Origin: Xanthomonas maliensis
GTDB taxonomy: Bacteria > Pseudomonadota > Gammaproteobacteria > Xanthomonadales > Xanthomonadaceae
Direction of reading: 5' to 3'
Length of the DNA: 64,000 nt
Assembly (NCBI RefSeq): GCF_009192945.1
Contig: NZ_NSET01000004.1
Coordinates: 1 to 64,000 of the forward strand
The position numbers and the translations under genes were made by a program. The notes beneath the pieces were generated by a model. It was not told the origin of the DNA. It ran no database searches and saw nothing but the letters and a program-made list of their open reading frames with translations. Positions 17,635 to 27,104 of the stretch are shown piece after piece. Each line of letters starts with the position of its first letter. Positions within the stretch are counted from its first letter, which is position 1.

Positions 17635-20600
17635 CTAATCGCGATCGCCGGTCTCATCGGGCCGTTGCACGTCGGCCATCGCCCGTGCCAGCGCTTGCGC
17701 CAGCAGATCGCCGGTGACCGGCTTGCGCAGGAAGCCGTTGCAACCGGCGGCGAGTGCCTGCGGCTCGGCATCGGCATCGGCACGGGCCGTCACCGCCAGG
17801 ATCGGGAAACGCACGCCGCGCGCACGCAGCTGCGCCACCAACGCGGTGCCATCCAGGCCCGGCAGGTCCAGATCGCAGAGCGCGGCATCGAAACGCTGCA
17901 GGTCGACTTCGGCCAGTGCGGCCAGGCCGTGCGGTACATGCACGACCTGGTGGCCACGTGCCTGCAGCAGGCCAGCGATGACCTGCGCCACCGTGGGATC
18001 GTCCTCGACCAGCAGCAGGCAGCGCGGTGCGGCGTCGGTAGCGGCCACCGCCGTGGGTGCGCGCACGGGCGCCGGCGCCTGCACCCAGCGCAACGGCAGC
18101 ACGACGGTGAAGCAGGCGCCGTGCCCCTGCTTGGTGTCCACTGTGATCGCGCCGCCCATCGCCATCGCCAACTCGCGACAGATCGCCAGCCCCAGGCCAC
18201 TGCCGCCATAACGGGCCAGCGTCTGCGCACCTTCGGCCTGCTCGAACCGCTGGAACAGACGTGCGCACTGCACCTGGCTCATTCCCGGCCCGGTATCGCG
18301 CACATCCAGCCGGAGTCCTTGCCGCTCGGCGTGGTTTGGCACGCGGACGTGCAGTTCGACCTGCCCTTGCTCGGTGAATTTGGCCGCGTTGAACAACAGG
18401 TTCAACAGGATCTGCTTCAGCCGATTCGGGTCGCCATGCAGCGCCGGCGGCAAGCCGTCGTCCAAATGGCAGACGAAAGCCAGGCCCTTCTGTTCGGCCA
18501 CCGGGCGCACCAGTTCGACGACATCGGCGATCAGCTCGCGCAGCGCGAAGTCGCGCGATTCCAGCGGCAGCTTGCCGGCCTCGATGCGGGCCAGATCGAG
18601 CGCGTCGTTGACCAGCCGCAACAGATGCTTGCCGGCCGACTGGATCGCGCTGGCATAGCCATGCTGGCGACCATCCAAAGGCGTCTGCAGCAACAGCTCG
18701 CTCATGCCCAGCACGCCGGTCATCGGCGTACGCACTTCGTGGCCCAGGGTTGCCAGGAAGCGGGTCTTGGCCTGCGAGGCCTGCTCGGCCAGCTCGCGCT
18801 TGTGCTGGGCCAGTTGCCACTGCGCACGCAGGCGGACCCGCCGGCGATAGGCCGCCGCCAGCAGCATGCCCAAGACCGCGCCGAACAGGGCCAGCACCGC
18901 AATGCCCACATGGCTGCGCCACCACGGCGGCTGTACCGAAAACCGCAAGGTCTGCACCGCCGAGGCGTTGCCCAGCGGGTCGATTCCCTGCATCTCCAAC
19001 GCATAGCCGCCGGGCGGCAAGGCCGAGAACTCGCGCATGCCGCCGGCGCCCAATTCCACCCACTCGGTATCGAAACCGGCAAGCCGGGTCCGATAGCGGT
19101 TCGCCAGCGGGTCGACGAAGGACAGCAGCCGTAGATTGACCCGCAACTGGCGGTCGTCCGGCGCCAGCGCGAAGCCGCCGCTCACCGGCAGGCTGCGACG
19201 CTGCTCGCCCGACTGCACACTCACCATCTCCACCCGCATCTGTGGGGTGAAGGCAGGAATATCCGGCGCACGTGTATCGATCAGCAAGGTGGTTCCATCG
19301 GCGGTCCCACCGACCAGCACACCGTCCTTGGCCATCAGCAGGCAGCGCCGGCTGAATTCCTGGCTGGTCAATCCATCGCGTGCGCCAAAGCCGCGGATCT
19401 GCGCCTGCGCCGGGCGCGGATCGATGCGCCACAGACCGCGCGCACCGGCCATCCACAAGCGTCCCTGCGCATCGCGCTCCAGCCCATAGGCATCCATCGC
19501 CGGAAAGCCTTCGGTGGACGCGATCTGGCGCGTGCGTTGCCAGCGTGCGCCGGTCCATTGCCAATGCTCGAGACTGCCAGCGCGATAGACCCACAGGTGC
19601 GTGCGATCCTCGACCACGAAGCGCTGCACGACACCGTTGTCCAGGCCGGGCACCGGCACGAAGCGGCGGGCGCTCGCCTGCCAGGCGTACAGGCCACCGG
19701 AGGCGGCGATCCAGATCGTGCCATCGGGGCCCACTGCCAATTGATTGGCGATGGTTTCCTGCAATCCATGCAGCGCGTCCGGCGAAATCGTCTCCAGCAC
19801 GTGCCCGCTGATCGCATCGCGGATCTGAATCACTTGCTCAAAGCCGCTCCAGACCGTGCCATCGCCGGGTTCGACCAGCCAAAACGCCATATCTTCCGGC
19901 GGCCGCTCGTCCGGCCAGTGCTGCAACTGGCCGGTACGCAGATTCAAGCGCGACAGGCCATCGTCGCGGTTGCCGAGCCAAAGGTTGCCCAACCGGTCCT
20001 CCAGGGCGACGGTAACCGCCATCTCGGCCAGGTCTGGATGCTGGATACCGGTCTGCGTCAGCGCGCCGGTCGAGGTGTCGTAGCGCAGCAGCCGCCCGCT
20101 GCCGTCGAACTGCCACAGGCCACCGGAACGCACCGCCGCGGCCAGACTGCAGGTCAGTCCCTTGCCATGATCGTTGATCTGCCGGAATGCGGCCGTCCGT
20201 CGCCAGTCCTCGCGCAGATAGGCCAAGCCATGACCTTGCAGTGGTACCCAGATGCCGCCGTGCGGGCTGCGCCAGATCGCCGGCACGTGGCGTTGCGAAA
20301 CCAACGGTGCATCGCCGTTGTTGACCGGAATCGGCGGCTGCCCGGGCCGGGTATGCCACAAGCCCTGCTCGGTGCCCAACCAATATTCGCCGTCGCCGGC
20401 ATCTGCCACCGACCAGACTCGATTGCCGACCGCGAACATCGGCGACCACGGCGGGGTGTGCCAGCTGCCGGAAGCATCCATGTAGCGCACGCCGGTGGAC
20501 ATCGAGGCCCATAGCCGCTGGTTCACCCACTGCAGGGCGATCACACCACTGGCATCGCCGTCCGGCCGCACCCGGTGCAGCCGCTGTCCGTCGTAGTAGG

Positions 20601-21186
20601 CCAGCCCCTCGACCGTGCCGATCCACATCCGTCCGCGGTCGTCGGCGGCCAACGTGTAGACCGCGCCGGGCGGCAACGGATCGTCCATTGCCGTCAGGTC
20701 CAGCGTGGTGAACCGCCCGGCCCCGTCGCGCCGCACCACCACCCCGGTGGACATGCCGAACCAGACCTCATCGCCCAGCCCGGCGATCGCATAGATATCG
20801 CCGTGCGCAAACACCGACTCGCGATCGGGCCGGTATTGCGTCAGGCTGCGACGATCGGCACTGAGCATGGCCGCGCCGGCGCCACCCAGCGCCAGCCACA
20901 GACGATCCTGGGGATCGATGTACAAGGCCTGCAGCAGATTGCTTTCCAGCGAGGACGGATCGCGCGGATCGTTGCGCCAGACCTTGAAATCGGCACCGTC
21001 GTAGCGCACCAGCCCGTCGTTGGTCGCCATCCACAGATAGCCGGCGCGGTCCTGCGCCAGGGCATTGATCATGGTCGACGGCAGCCCGTCGGCCGGGCCG
21101 ACCACGCGGAAGCGCGGGATCTGCGGCACCGCCGCCGACAGCGGGCACGCCATCAACGCCAGTAGCACCAGTACGACAACACGCAT
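17635..21186 (-). CDS. Hybrid sensor histidine kinase with beta-propeller sensor (first in series)
   Basis: 1183 residues from an ATG at 21186, where a short signal peptide (~1-18) begins and AAGGG lies upstream; the longer open frame to 21966 runs antisense through yceI and is not used. It has Reg_prop blades, a Y_Y_Y domain, one membrane span (~765-785), HisKA with His816, HATPase with RYGGSGLGLAICREL, and a receiver with Asp1105 in CDLDLPGLDG. As the promoter-proximal gene it probably drives all three kinases. Its upstream region is a 108-bp gap shared with the divergent yceI gene. The near-identical kinase and receiver wording of the three genes indicates local duplication. Confidence 0.9.
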   Translation of the reverse strand: MRVVVLVLLALMACPLSAAVPQIPRFRVVGPADGLPSTMINALAQDRAGYLWMATNDGLVRYDGADFKVWRNDPRDPSSLESNLLQALYIDPQDRLWLALGGAGAAMLSADRRSLTQYRPDRESVFAHGDIYAIAGLGDEVWFGMSTGVVVRRDGAGRFTTLDLTAMDDPLPPGAVYTLAADDRGRMWIGTVEGLAYYDGQRLHRVRPDGDASGVIALQWVNQRLWASMSTGVRYMDASGSWHTPPWSPMFAVGNRVWSVADAGDGEYWLGTEQGLWHTRPGQPPIPVNNGDAPLVSQRHVPAIWRSPHGGIWVPLQGHGLAYLREDWRRTAAFRQINDHGKGLTCSLAAAVRSGGLWQFDGSGRLLRYDTSTGALTQTGIQHPDLAEMAVTVALEDRLGNLWLGNRDDGLSRLNLRTGQLQHWPDERPPEDMAFWLVEPGDGTVWSGFEQVIQIRDAISGHVLETISPDALHGLQETIANQLAVGPDGTIWIAASGGLYAWQASARRFVPVPGLDNGVVQRFVVEDRTHLWVYRAGSLEHWQWTGARWQRTRQIASTEGFPAMDAYGLERDAQGRLWMAGARGLWRIDPRPAQAQIRGFGARDGLTSQEFSRRCLLMAKDGVLVGGTADGTTLLIDTRAPDIPAFTPQMRVEMVSVQSGEQRRSLPVSGGFALAPDDRQLRVNLRLLSFVDPLANRYRTRLAGFDTEWVELGAGGMREFSALPPGGYALEMQGIDPLGNASAVQTLRFSVQPPWWRSHVGIAVLALFGAVLGMLLAAAYRRRVRLRAQWQLAQHKRELAEQASQAKTRFLATLGHEVRTPMTGVLGMSELLLQTPLDGRQHGYASAIQSAGKHLLRLVNDALDLARIEAGKLPLESRDFALRELIADVVELVRPVAEQKGLAFVCHLDDGLPPALHGDPNRLKQILLNLLFNAAKFTEQGQVELHVRVPNHAERQGLRLDVRDTGPGMSQVQCARLFQRFEQAEGAQTLARYGGSGLGLAICRELAMAMGGAITVDTKQGHGACFTVVLPLRWVQAPAPVRAPTAVAATDAAPRCLLLVEDDPTVAQVIAGLLQARGHQVVHVPHGLAALAEVDLQRFDAALCDLDLPGLDGTALVAQLRARGVRFPILAVTARADADAEPQALAAGCNGFLRKPVTGDLLAQALARAMADVQRPDETGDRD

Positions 21187-21282
21187 GCGCGGTACCCTTC
21201 GGGAATCCTTTCCTCGTCCAGCCCGCATGCTCGCAACGGATCGTTGCGAGTGCAAGTCGAGCACGCCAGCACCCAATATGCC

Positions 21283-21288
21283 TAGAAT
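21283..21288 (+). promoter_or_regulatory. -10 box placed for a leaderless yceI transcript
   Basis: TAGAAT ends six bases before the ATG at 21295, so transcription would begin at or next to the start codon. No Shine-Dalgarno sequence is present (the six bases are CCGCCC). No clear -35 box was found. Confidence 0.45.
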
Positions 21289-21294
21289 CCGCCC

Positions 21295-21969
21295 ATGACG
21301 CCCGTTGCCCGCCTGCTGGTCCTTCCTGCCCTGGCCCTCGCCAGCGCTGCCGCCATGGCCGCACCGGCGCGTTACACGCTGGATCCGGTGCATACCCGGG
21401 TGCTGTTCGCGGTCGAGCATGCCGGTTTCTCCAAGGCGCTCGGGACCGTCTCGGGCAGCACCGGCACCGTGGTGTTCGACCCGGAAGACTGGGCGGCGTC
21501 GCGCCTCGATGTCACCGTGCCGCTGCAACGCGTGGACCTGGGCGACCCCAAGTGGAACCAGGCGACCCTGGCGCGCAATCTGCTCGACGCCGAACGCTTC
21601 CCTGAGGCCCGCTTCGTGTCCACTCAGGTCCAGCCGACTGGCGACAACCATGCCCGGGTCACCGGCACCTTGACCTTGCACGGGGTCAGCCGGCCGGTGA
21701 CCCTGGACGTCACCCTCAATGCGCTCAAGCGCCATCCGATGCCGCCGTTCCGGCGCACCGTCGGCTTTTCCGCCACCGCCACGCTGAGCCGTGCCGAGTT
21801 CGGCGTCGATGCCTGGAAATCGATGATCGGCGATACCGTCGAGCTTCGCATCGAAGCCGAGGCCGTCCGCGAAGGCCGTGCCGACGATGCACCGGCCACA
21901 CCGCAGGACACCGACGCGGCCCCCACCCCGCCAACCACCCCCTCGTCTCCGAGTGAGAGCTCGCAATGA
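21295..21969 (+). CDS. YceI family periplasmic protein
   Basis: 224 residues. Residues 1-22 form a signal peptide ending in AMAAPA. The body is a YceI lipocalin-like domain: YTLDPVHTRVLFAVEH, the GTLTLHGVSRPVTL strand pair and the closing SRAEFGVDAW. YceI proteins bind long isoprenoid or amphiphilic ligands in the periplasm, and some respond to acid or osmotic stress. The last ~30 residues are a Pro/Thr/Ser tail not needed for the fold. The stop overlaps the cytochrome b561 start (ATGA), so the two are co-translated. Such yceI-cytochrome b pairs are common in proteobacteria and suggest a quinone-related role, which remains inference. Confidence 0.9.
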   Translation: MTPVARLLVLPALALASAAAMAAPARYTLDPVHTRVLFAVEHAGFSKALGTVSGSTGTVVFDPEDWAASRLDVTVPLQRVDLGDPKWNQATLARNLLDAERFPEARFVSTQVQPTGDNHARVTGTLTLHGVSRPVTLDVTLNALKRHPMPPFRRTVGFSATATLSRAEFGVDAWKSMIGDTVELRIEAEAVREGRADDAPATPQDTDAAPTPPTTPSSPSESSQ

Positions 21970-22529
21970 GCCTGCGTAACATCGAACGTTGGGGCGGCAT
22001 CAGCCAGACCCTGCACTGGCTGATCGCCCTGCTGATCCTGGTGCTGGGGATCGTCGGCCTGACCATGGGCGAACTGCCCAAGACTCCCAAGTATTTCTGG
22101 GTCTATACCGCCCACAAGTCGCTGGGACTGACCGTGCTGGCGCTGGTGCTGGTGCGCCTGGGCTGGCGGCTGTATGCCGGGGCGCCGCCGCCGGTGGCCG
22201 GCACGCCGCGCTGGCAGGAGCGCATTGCCGGCCTCACCCATTGGCTGCTGTACGCCATGATCTTCGCCATGCCGCTCTCGGGCTGGCTGTACGACTCTGC
22301 CAGCGGTCTGCGGCCGTTCCGCTGGTTCGGCCTGTTCAACGTGCCCAAACTGAGCGCGCCGGACGAACAACTGCGGGCACAGGCGCACGCCGTCCACGAA
22401 TGGGGCTTCTGGCTGCTGATCGCGGTGGTCGTGCTGCATGCCGGCGCGGCGTTCTACCACCACTTGTTCCAACGCGACGCCACCCTGACGCGGATGTTGC
22501 CGCGTGGCTGGCTGTCGCCCAAACCGTAA
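21966..22529 (+). CDS. Cytochrome b561 family protein
   Basis: 187 residues with four membrane spans. Histidines fitting two b-type hemes are visible: in TLHWL near residue 18, AHKSLG in the second span, LTHWLL in the third, and several in the last span (HEWGFWLL, LHAGAAFYHH). The family moves electrons between quinol and an acceptor in the inner membrane; E. coli CybB is a superoxide:quinone oxidoreductase. It overlaps the upstream yceI by 4 bp and is followed 10 bp later by a second yceI, so the three form an operon. Confidence 0.88.
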   Translation: MSLRNIERWGGISQTLHWLIALLILVLGIVGLTMGELPKTPKYFWVYTAHKSLGLTVLALVLVRLGWRLYAGAPPPVAGTPRWQERIAGLTHWLLYAMIFAMPLSGWLYDSASGLRPFRWFGLFNVPKLSAPDEQLRAQAHAVHEWGFWLLIAVVVLHAGAAFYHHLFQRDATLTRMLPRGWLSPKP

Positions 22530-22539
22530 AGGATTCCGC

Positions 22540-23109
22540 ATGCGTTTGCGTTCGTTCGCCTCTCCGCTGCTGACCACCGCGGCCCTGCTCGCCAGCCTGT
22601 CCGCCGCACCGGTGCTGGCCGCCGACTATGTGCAGGCACCGGGTTCGTCGCTGGTCTTCGCCAGCAAGTACGACGGTGAAGTCTTCACCGGCAGCTTTCC
22701 CGGCTTCGACACCACGCTCAGCTTCGATCCGGCCAATCTGTCGGCCGCCAAGCTCGACGTGCGCATTCCGCTAGCAGGCGCAAAGAGCGGCAACAACGAC
22801 CGCGATTCCACCCTGCAGGGGCCGGATTTCTTCAATGTCGCCAAGTTCGCCACCGCGCACTACCGCGCCGACAAGTTTCGCGCGCTGGGCGGCAACACCT
22901 ATGCAGCCGATGGCACCCTGGAGCTGCGCGGCGCCAGCAAGCCGGTCACCCTGACCTTCACCTGGACGCCTGGCACGCAGCCGGTGCTCGCCGGCAAGGC
23001 GACGGTCAAGCGGCTGGATTTCGGCGTCGGCGGCGGCGACTGGGCCGATACCAAGACCATTCCCAACGAAACGGCAATCAGCACCAAGGTGGTGTTCAAG
23101 GCGAAGTGA
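22540..23109 (+). CDS. YceI family periplasmic protein (second copy)
   Basis: 189 residues from the ATG at 22540, preceded by AAGGA. Signal peptide 1-27 ends in VLAAD. The YceI domain is shown by SLVFASKYDGEVFTGSF, GTLELRGASKPVTLTF and LDFGVGGGDW. It differs enough from the first YceI copy that the two probably bind different ligands or work as partners. A strong terminator follows, closing the operon. Confidence 0.9.
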   Translation: MRLRSFASPLLTTAALLASLSAAPVLAADYVQAPGSSLVFASKYDGEVFTGSFPGFDTTLSFDPANLSAAKLDVRIPLAGAKSGNNDRDSTLQGPDFFNVAKFATAHYRADKFRALGGNTYAADGTLELRGASKPVTLTFTWTPGTQPVLAGKATVKRLDFGVGGGDWADTKTIPNETAISTKVVFKAK

Positions 23110-23142
23110 CGCGCCACAGGCCGCAGCACCACGCGGCCACTG

Positions 23143-23178
23143 ACGGCGGACTACCTCGTCGGGTCCGCCGTTTTTTTT
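23143..23178 (+). terminator. Rho-independent terminator of the yceI operon
   Basis: Perfect 9-bp stem ACGGCGGAC / GTCCGCCGT with an 11-nt loop, followed by eight T residues. Confidence 0.9.
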
Positions 23179-23229
23179 GCCAGTGTCGACCGGCAGGCTA
23201 GACTGCCGACCCCGCCCAGGACCACGACG

Positions 23230-23805
23230 ATGCGCACGCATGGCACGCTGAGCCGCTGGAACGCCGAGCGCGGATTCGGCTTCATCGCCCCGGCGCGGCC
23301 CGGCGATGATGTATTCGTGCATCTCTCTGCATTTCCGCGCGACGGCGGTCCGCCACGCATCGGCGAACTGCTGTCCTACGAGATCGCGGCCGGCCCGGAC
23401 GGTCGCCCGCGCGCGGTGCGGGTCATGCGCGGCGCCGCGCACGACAACGGCTCGGCCACATCACAGCCGCGTCGCAGGCCACCTGAAAAGAACACGGGCG
23501 CATTAGGGCTCGGCAAGGTCCTGCTATTGATGCTGTTGATCGCAGGCGCTGCGGTCGCCTACCAACAGCGCGGCGCGTTACGCAGCGTATTTCTGCCCTC
23601 ACCTGTTGCTACCCCGCCGGCAGCCAGCGTTGCGCCGGCAGCCAACCTGCCGAAGGCGGCACAGCCGTTCCGTTGCGATGGACGCACGCGCTGCGATCAG
23701 ATGACCTCCTGCGCCGAGGCGACCTATGTGCTGCAGCACTGCCCCAACACGGCGATGGATGGTGACGGTGACGGCATCCCCTGCGAGCAGCAATGGTGCC
23801 GGTAG
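23230..23805 (+). CDS. Membrane-anchored cold-shock domain / Excalibur fusion protein
   Basis: 191 residues in three parts. Residues 1-70 are a cold-shock domain with GFGFI (RNP1) and VFVHLSAF (RNP2), which normally binds single-stranded nucleic acid. Residues ~93-112 are one hydrophobic span. Residues ~147-191 match the Excalibur calcium-binding domain: several cysteines and the DGDGDGIPCE loop near the end. With the N-terminus inside, the Excalibur part would be in the periplasm and the cold-shock part in the cytoplasm. Excalibur fused to a DUF1294 or CSD module occurs in proteobacteria, but its role is not known to me. A TAGACT box upstream could be the -10. Confidence 0.85.
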   Translation: MRTHGTLSRWNAERGFGFIAPARPGDDVFVHLSAFPRDGGPPRIGELLSYEIAAGPDGRPRAVRVMRGAAHDNGSATSQPRRRPPEKNTGALGLGKVLLLMLLIAGAAVAYQQRGALRSVFLPSPVATPPAASVAPAANLPKAAQPFRCDGRTRCDQMTSCAEATYVLQHCPNTAMDGDGDGIPCEQQWCR

Positions 23806-23911
23806 CGTGACCGGTCGCCGCCCCCTTGCATCGCGGGCAAGCGATCCTCGCTGTTACTGACCGCACCCGCCGGATAAGGAACGATCCGCAGCCCCCGATC
23901 GTCGCTAGTCG

Positions 23912-24145
23912 CTATTCGCGTCCATCGTGCAACCAGTGCCGCAGCGCATCGGCATCGAACGGCCAGTTCAGCTCGCGTCCGTTTGCATCGCGCAGCACCG
24001 GAACGCGGGTACCGTAGGCGGTCTCCAGGGCCGTGTCGTCATCGATGAACACGCTGGAGAAGTCGCCGGCCTGGGCCTGGGCCAGGACCACGACGGCCGC
24101 ATCGCATAGCTGGCAATCGTCGCGCTGGTAGAGGATCAAGGCCAT
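23912..24145 (-). CDS. Glutaredoxin-like (DUF836) small thiol protein
   Basis: 77 residues. It starts LILYQRDDCQLCDAA, giving a CxxC (Cys11, Cys14), and has the cis-Pro segment TRVPVL and a C-terminal helix (DADALRHWL). This is the short glutaredoxin-family protein found in many gammaproteobacteria, a probable cytoplasmic thiol-disulfide protein; its partner is unknown. It is divergent from sdaA with an 87-bp gap. Confidence 0.85.
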   Translation of the reverse strand: MALILYQRDDCQLCDAAVVVLAQAQAGDFSSVFIDDDTALETAYGTRVPVLRDANGRELNWPFDADALRHWLHDGRE

Positions 24146-24194
24146 CGGTCGGTCTCCATGCTGCGCTGCGGCCTTGCTGCCATCGCCAAGCGAC

Positions 24195-24200
24195 TAGAAT
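24195..24200 (+). promoter_or_regulatory. Candidate -10 box of sdaA
   Basis: TAGAAT, 32 bp before the sdaA ATG. A TTGCTG (24174-24179) upstream gives a short 15-bp spacer, so the promoter is only tentative. Confidence 0.35.
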
Positions 24201-24232
24201 AGCGACTTTACGCTTCTCACTCCCCGGCACGC

Positions 24233-25615
<1,383 letters not shown>

Positions 25616-25925
25616 GCGCGGCCGTGGCCGCCTGATCGCGCTGCAGCTCGGGCCTGCAGTTGCCGTCATCGTGCCGCGCTACCTGGCACAGACCGCCGCA
25701 CGCATGCGGCGGCGAATGCGCAGGATGCTGCGCTACCGACTTCAGCCCGCGACGGTGATCTCGGCAGCTGTCCAGCAATCTCGGCCCCACTTCGCGGTGC
25801 ACGCGGGCATGCACATGGATGGGCCTGATCCGCAGCCCCTCGCCGCGATGCATCGATGTGCACGCTGTACGTTGCCGCGACATCGTTGCCGCTAGGGTGG
25901 TGACCCCACTTCGATGGAGATCGCG
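25616..25925. other. 310-bp spacer
   Basis: Contains a tight palindrome right after sdaA (GCGGCC-gt-GGCCGC, near 25619) without a T-tract, and a possible promoter for the next gene (TTGCCG 25872-25877, TAGGGT 25893-25898, 15-bp spacer). No supportable gene. Confidence 0.45.
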
Positions 25926-26921
25926 ATGCGCCACCTCGCCTGCACCCTCGCGCTGGCCCTGGCCAGTGGACCGCTGCTGGCCCAGCAGGCAAGCTACGGC
26001 CCGCGCCTGGAAGGATTCGACTATCCGTATCCGGTCAAGCTGCAGCGGTTCGTCTCGCAGCAACAGGCGTTGGAAATGGCCTATCTGGACCTCGCCCCCA
26101 GCGGCCGCCCCAATGGCCGTACCGCCGTGCTGTTGCATGGCAAGAACTTCTGTGCGGCCACCTGGGAACAGACCATCGCGGCCTTGAGCAAGGCCGGCTA
26201 TCGCGTCATCGCGCCTGACCAAGTGGGCTTCTGCAAATCCAGCAAACCGGCGAATTACCAATTCTCCTTTGCGCAACTGGCCGACAACACCCACGCACTG
26301 CTCAAGACGCTGGGTATCGAACGCGCGGTGATCGTCGGCCACTCGATGGGCGGCATGCTGGCGATTCGCTATGCGCTGATGTACCCCCAGGCCACCGAGC
26401 ATCTGGCGTTGGTGGATCCCATCGGACTGGAAGACTGGAAGGCCGAGGGCATTCCCTGGCGCAGCGTGGATGCCTGGTACGCCAACGAACTGAAGACCAA
26501 CTTCGACGGCATCAAGAAGTACCAGATGGAGGTCTACTACGCCGGCCAGTGGAAGCCCGAGTTCGAACGCTGGGCGCGCATGCAGGCTGGCATGGCCACC
26601 GGCAGCGGCAAGCAGGCCGTGGCATGGAACCAGGCGCTGACCTACGACATGGTGTTCAACCAACCGGTGGTCTATGAGCTACCGAAGCTGACCGTACCGA
26701 CCACGTTGTTCATCGGCCTCAAGGACCGCACCGCGATCGGCCGCGACACTGCCCCACCAGAGGTCAAGGCCCGCGTCGGCAACTATGCGGTGCTCGGCAA
26801 GCGCGCTGCGGCAGCGATTCCCGGCGCCCGCCTGGTGGAGTTCGCCGACCTGGGTCATTCGCCGCAGGTGCAGGATCCCGCCCGCTTCAACGCAGCGCTG
26901 CTGCAAGCCATCACCCGCTGA
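25926..26921 (+). CDS. Secreted alpha/beta hydrolase
   Basis: 331 residues from the ATG at 25926, chosen because GGAG (25916-25919) lies six bases upstream and the signal peptide (to about LLAQQ) starts there. Hydrolase features are LLHGKNF (oxyanion region), the nucleophile elbow GHSMGG, FIGLKDR (acid strand) and LGHSPQ (the histidine). It is probably exported to the periplasm or beyond. Similar proteins act on esters or halogenated substrates; the substrate is unknown. It converges with the hom gene across a strong hairpin. Confidence 0.85.
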   Translation: MRHLACTLALALASGPLLAQQASYGPRLEGFDYPYPVKLQRFVSQQQALEMAYLDLAPSGRPNGRTAVLLHGKNFCAATWEQTIAALSKAGYRVIAPDQVGFCKSSKPANYQFSFAQLADNTHALLKTLGIERAVIVGHSMGGMLAIRYALMYPQATEHLALVDPIGLEDWKAEGIPWRSVDAWYANELKTNFDGIKKYQMEVYYAGQWKPEFERWARMQAGMATGSGKQAVAWNQALTYDMVFNQPVVYELPKLTVPTTLFIGLKDRTAIGRDTAPPEVKARVGNYAVLGKRAAAAIPGARLVEFADLGHSPQVQDPARFNAALLQAITR

Positions 26922-26980
26922 GCACGGCAACACCGGGGCGAAGATCGCGCCAGCAGTACGCATCACACGCGGCAACCAAG

Positions 26981-27020
26981 GTCGCATGGTCTTGCCAATA
27001 CATCGGCAAGACCATGCGAC
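26981..27020. terminator. Perfect 16-bp hairpin between convergent genes
   Basis: Arms GTCGCATGGTCTTGCC (26981-26996) and its exact complement (27005-27020) around an 8-nt loop. It lies 60 bp after the hydrolase and 85 bp after the hom stop. Bidirectional terminator or mRNA 3'-end stabiliser; no U-tract on either strand. Confidence 0.6.
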
Positions 27021-27104
27021 CATCACGCCACCGCGGCGTGTTGCAGCGCCTGCGCAGGCAGCAGCGCCACCCTGCACGCTGCCAGAGGATGATCAGTGCG
27101 CCGG

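Noticed and set aside
21187-21966. N-terminal extension of the first hybrid kinase
   Set aside because: It would run antisense through yceI; the signal peptide beginning at 21186 marks the real start.
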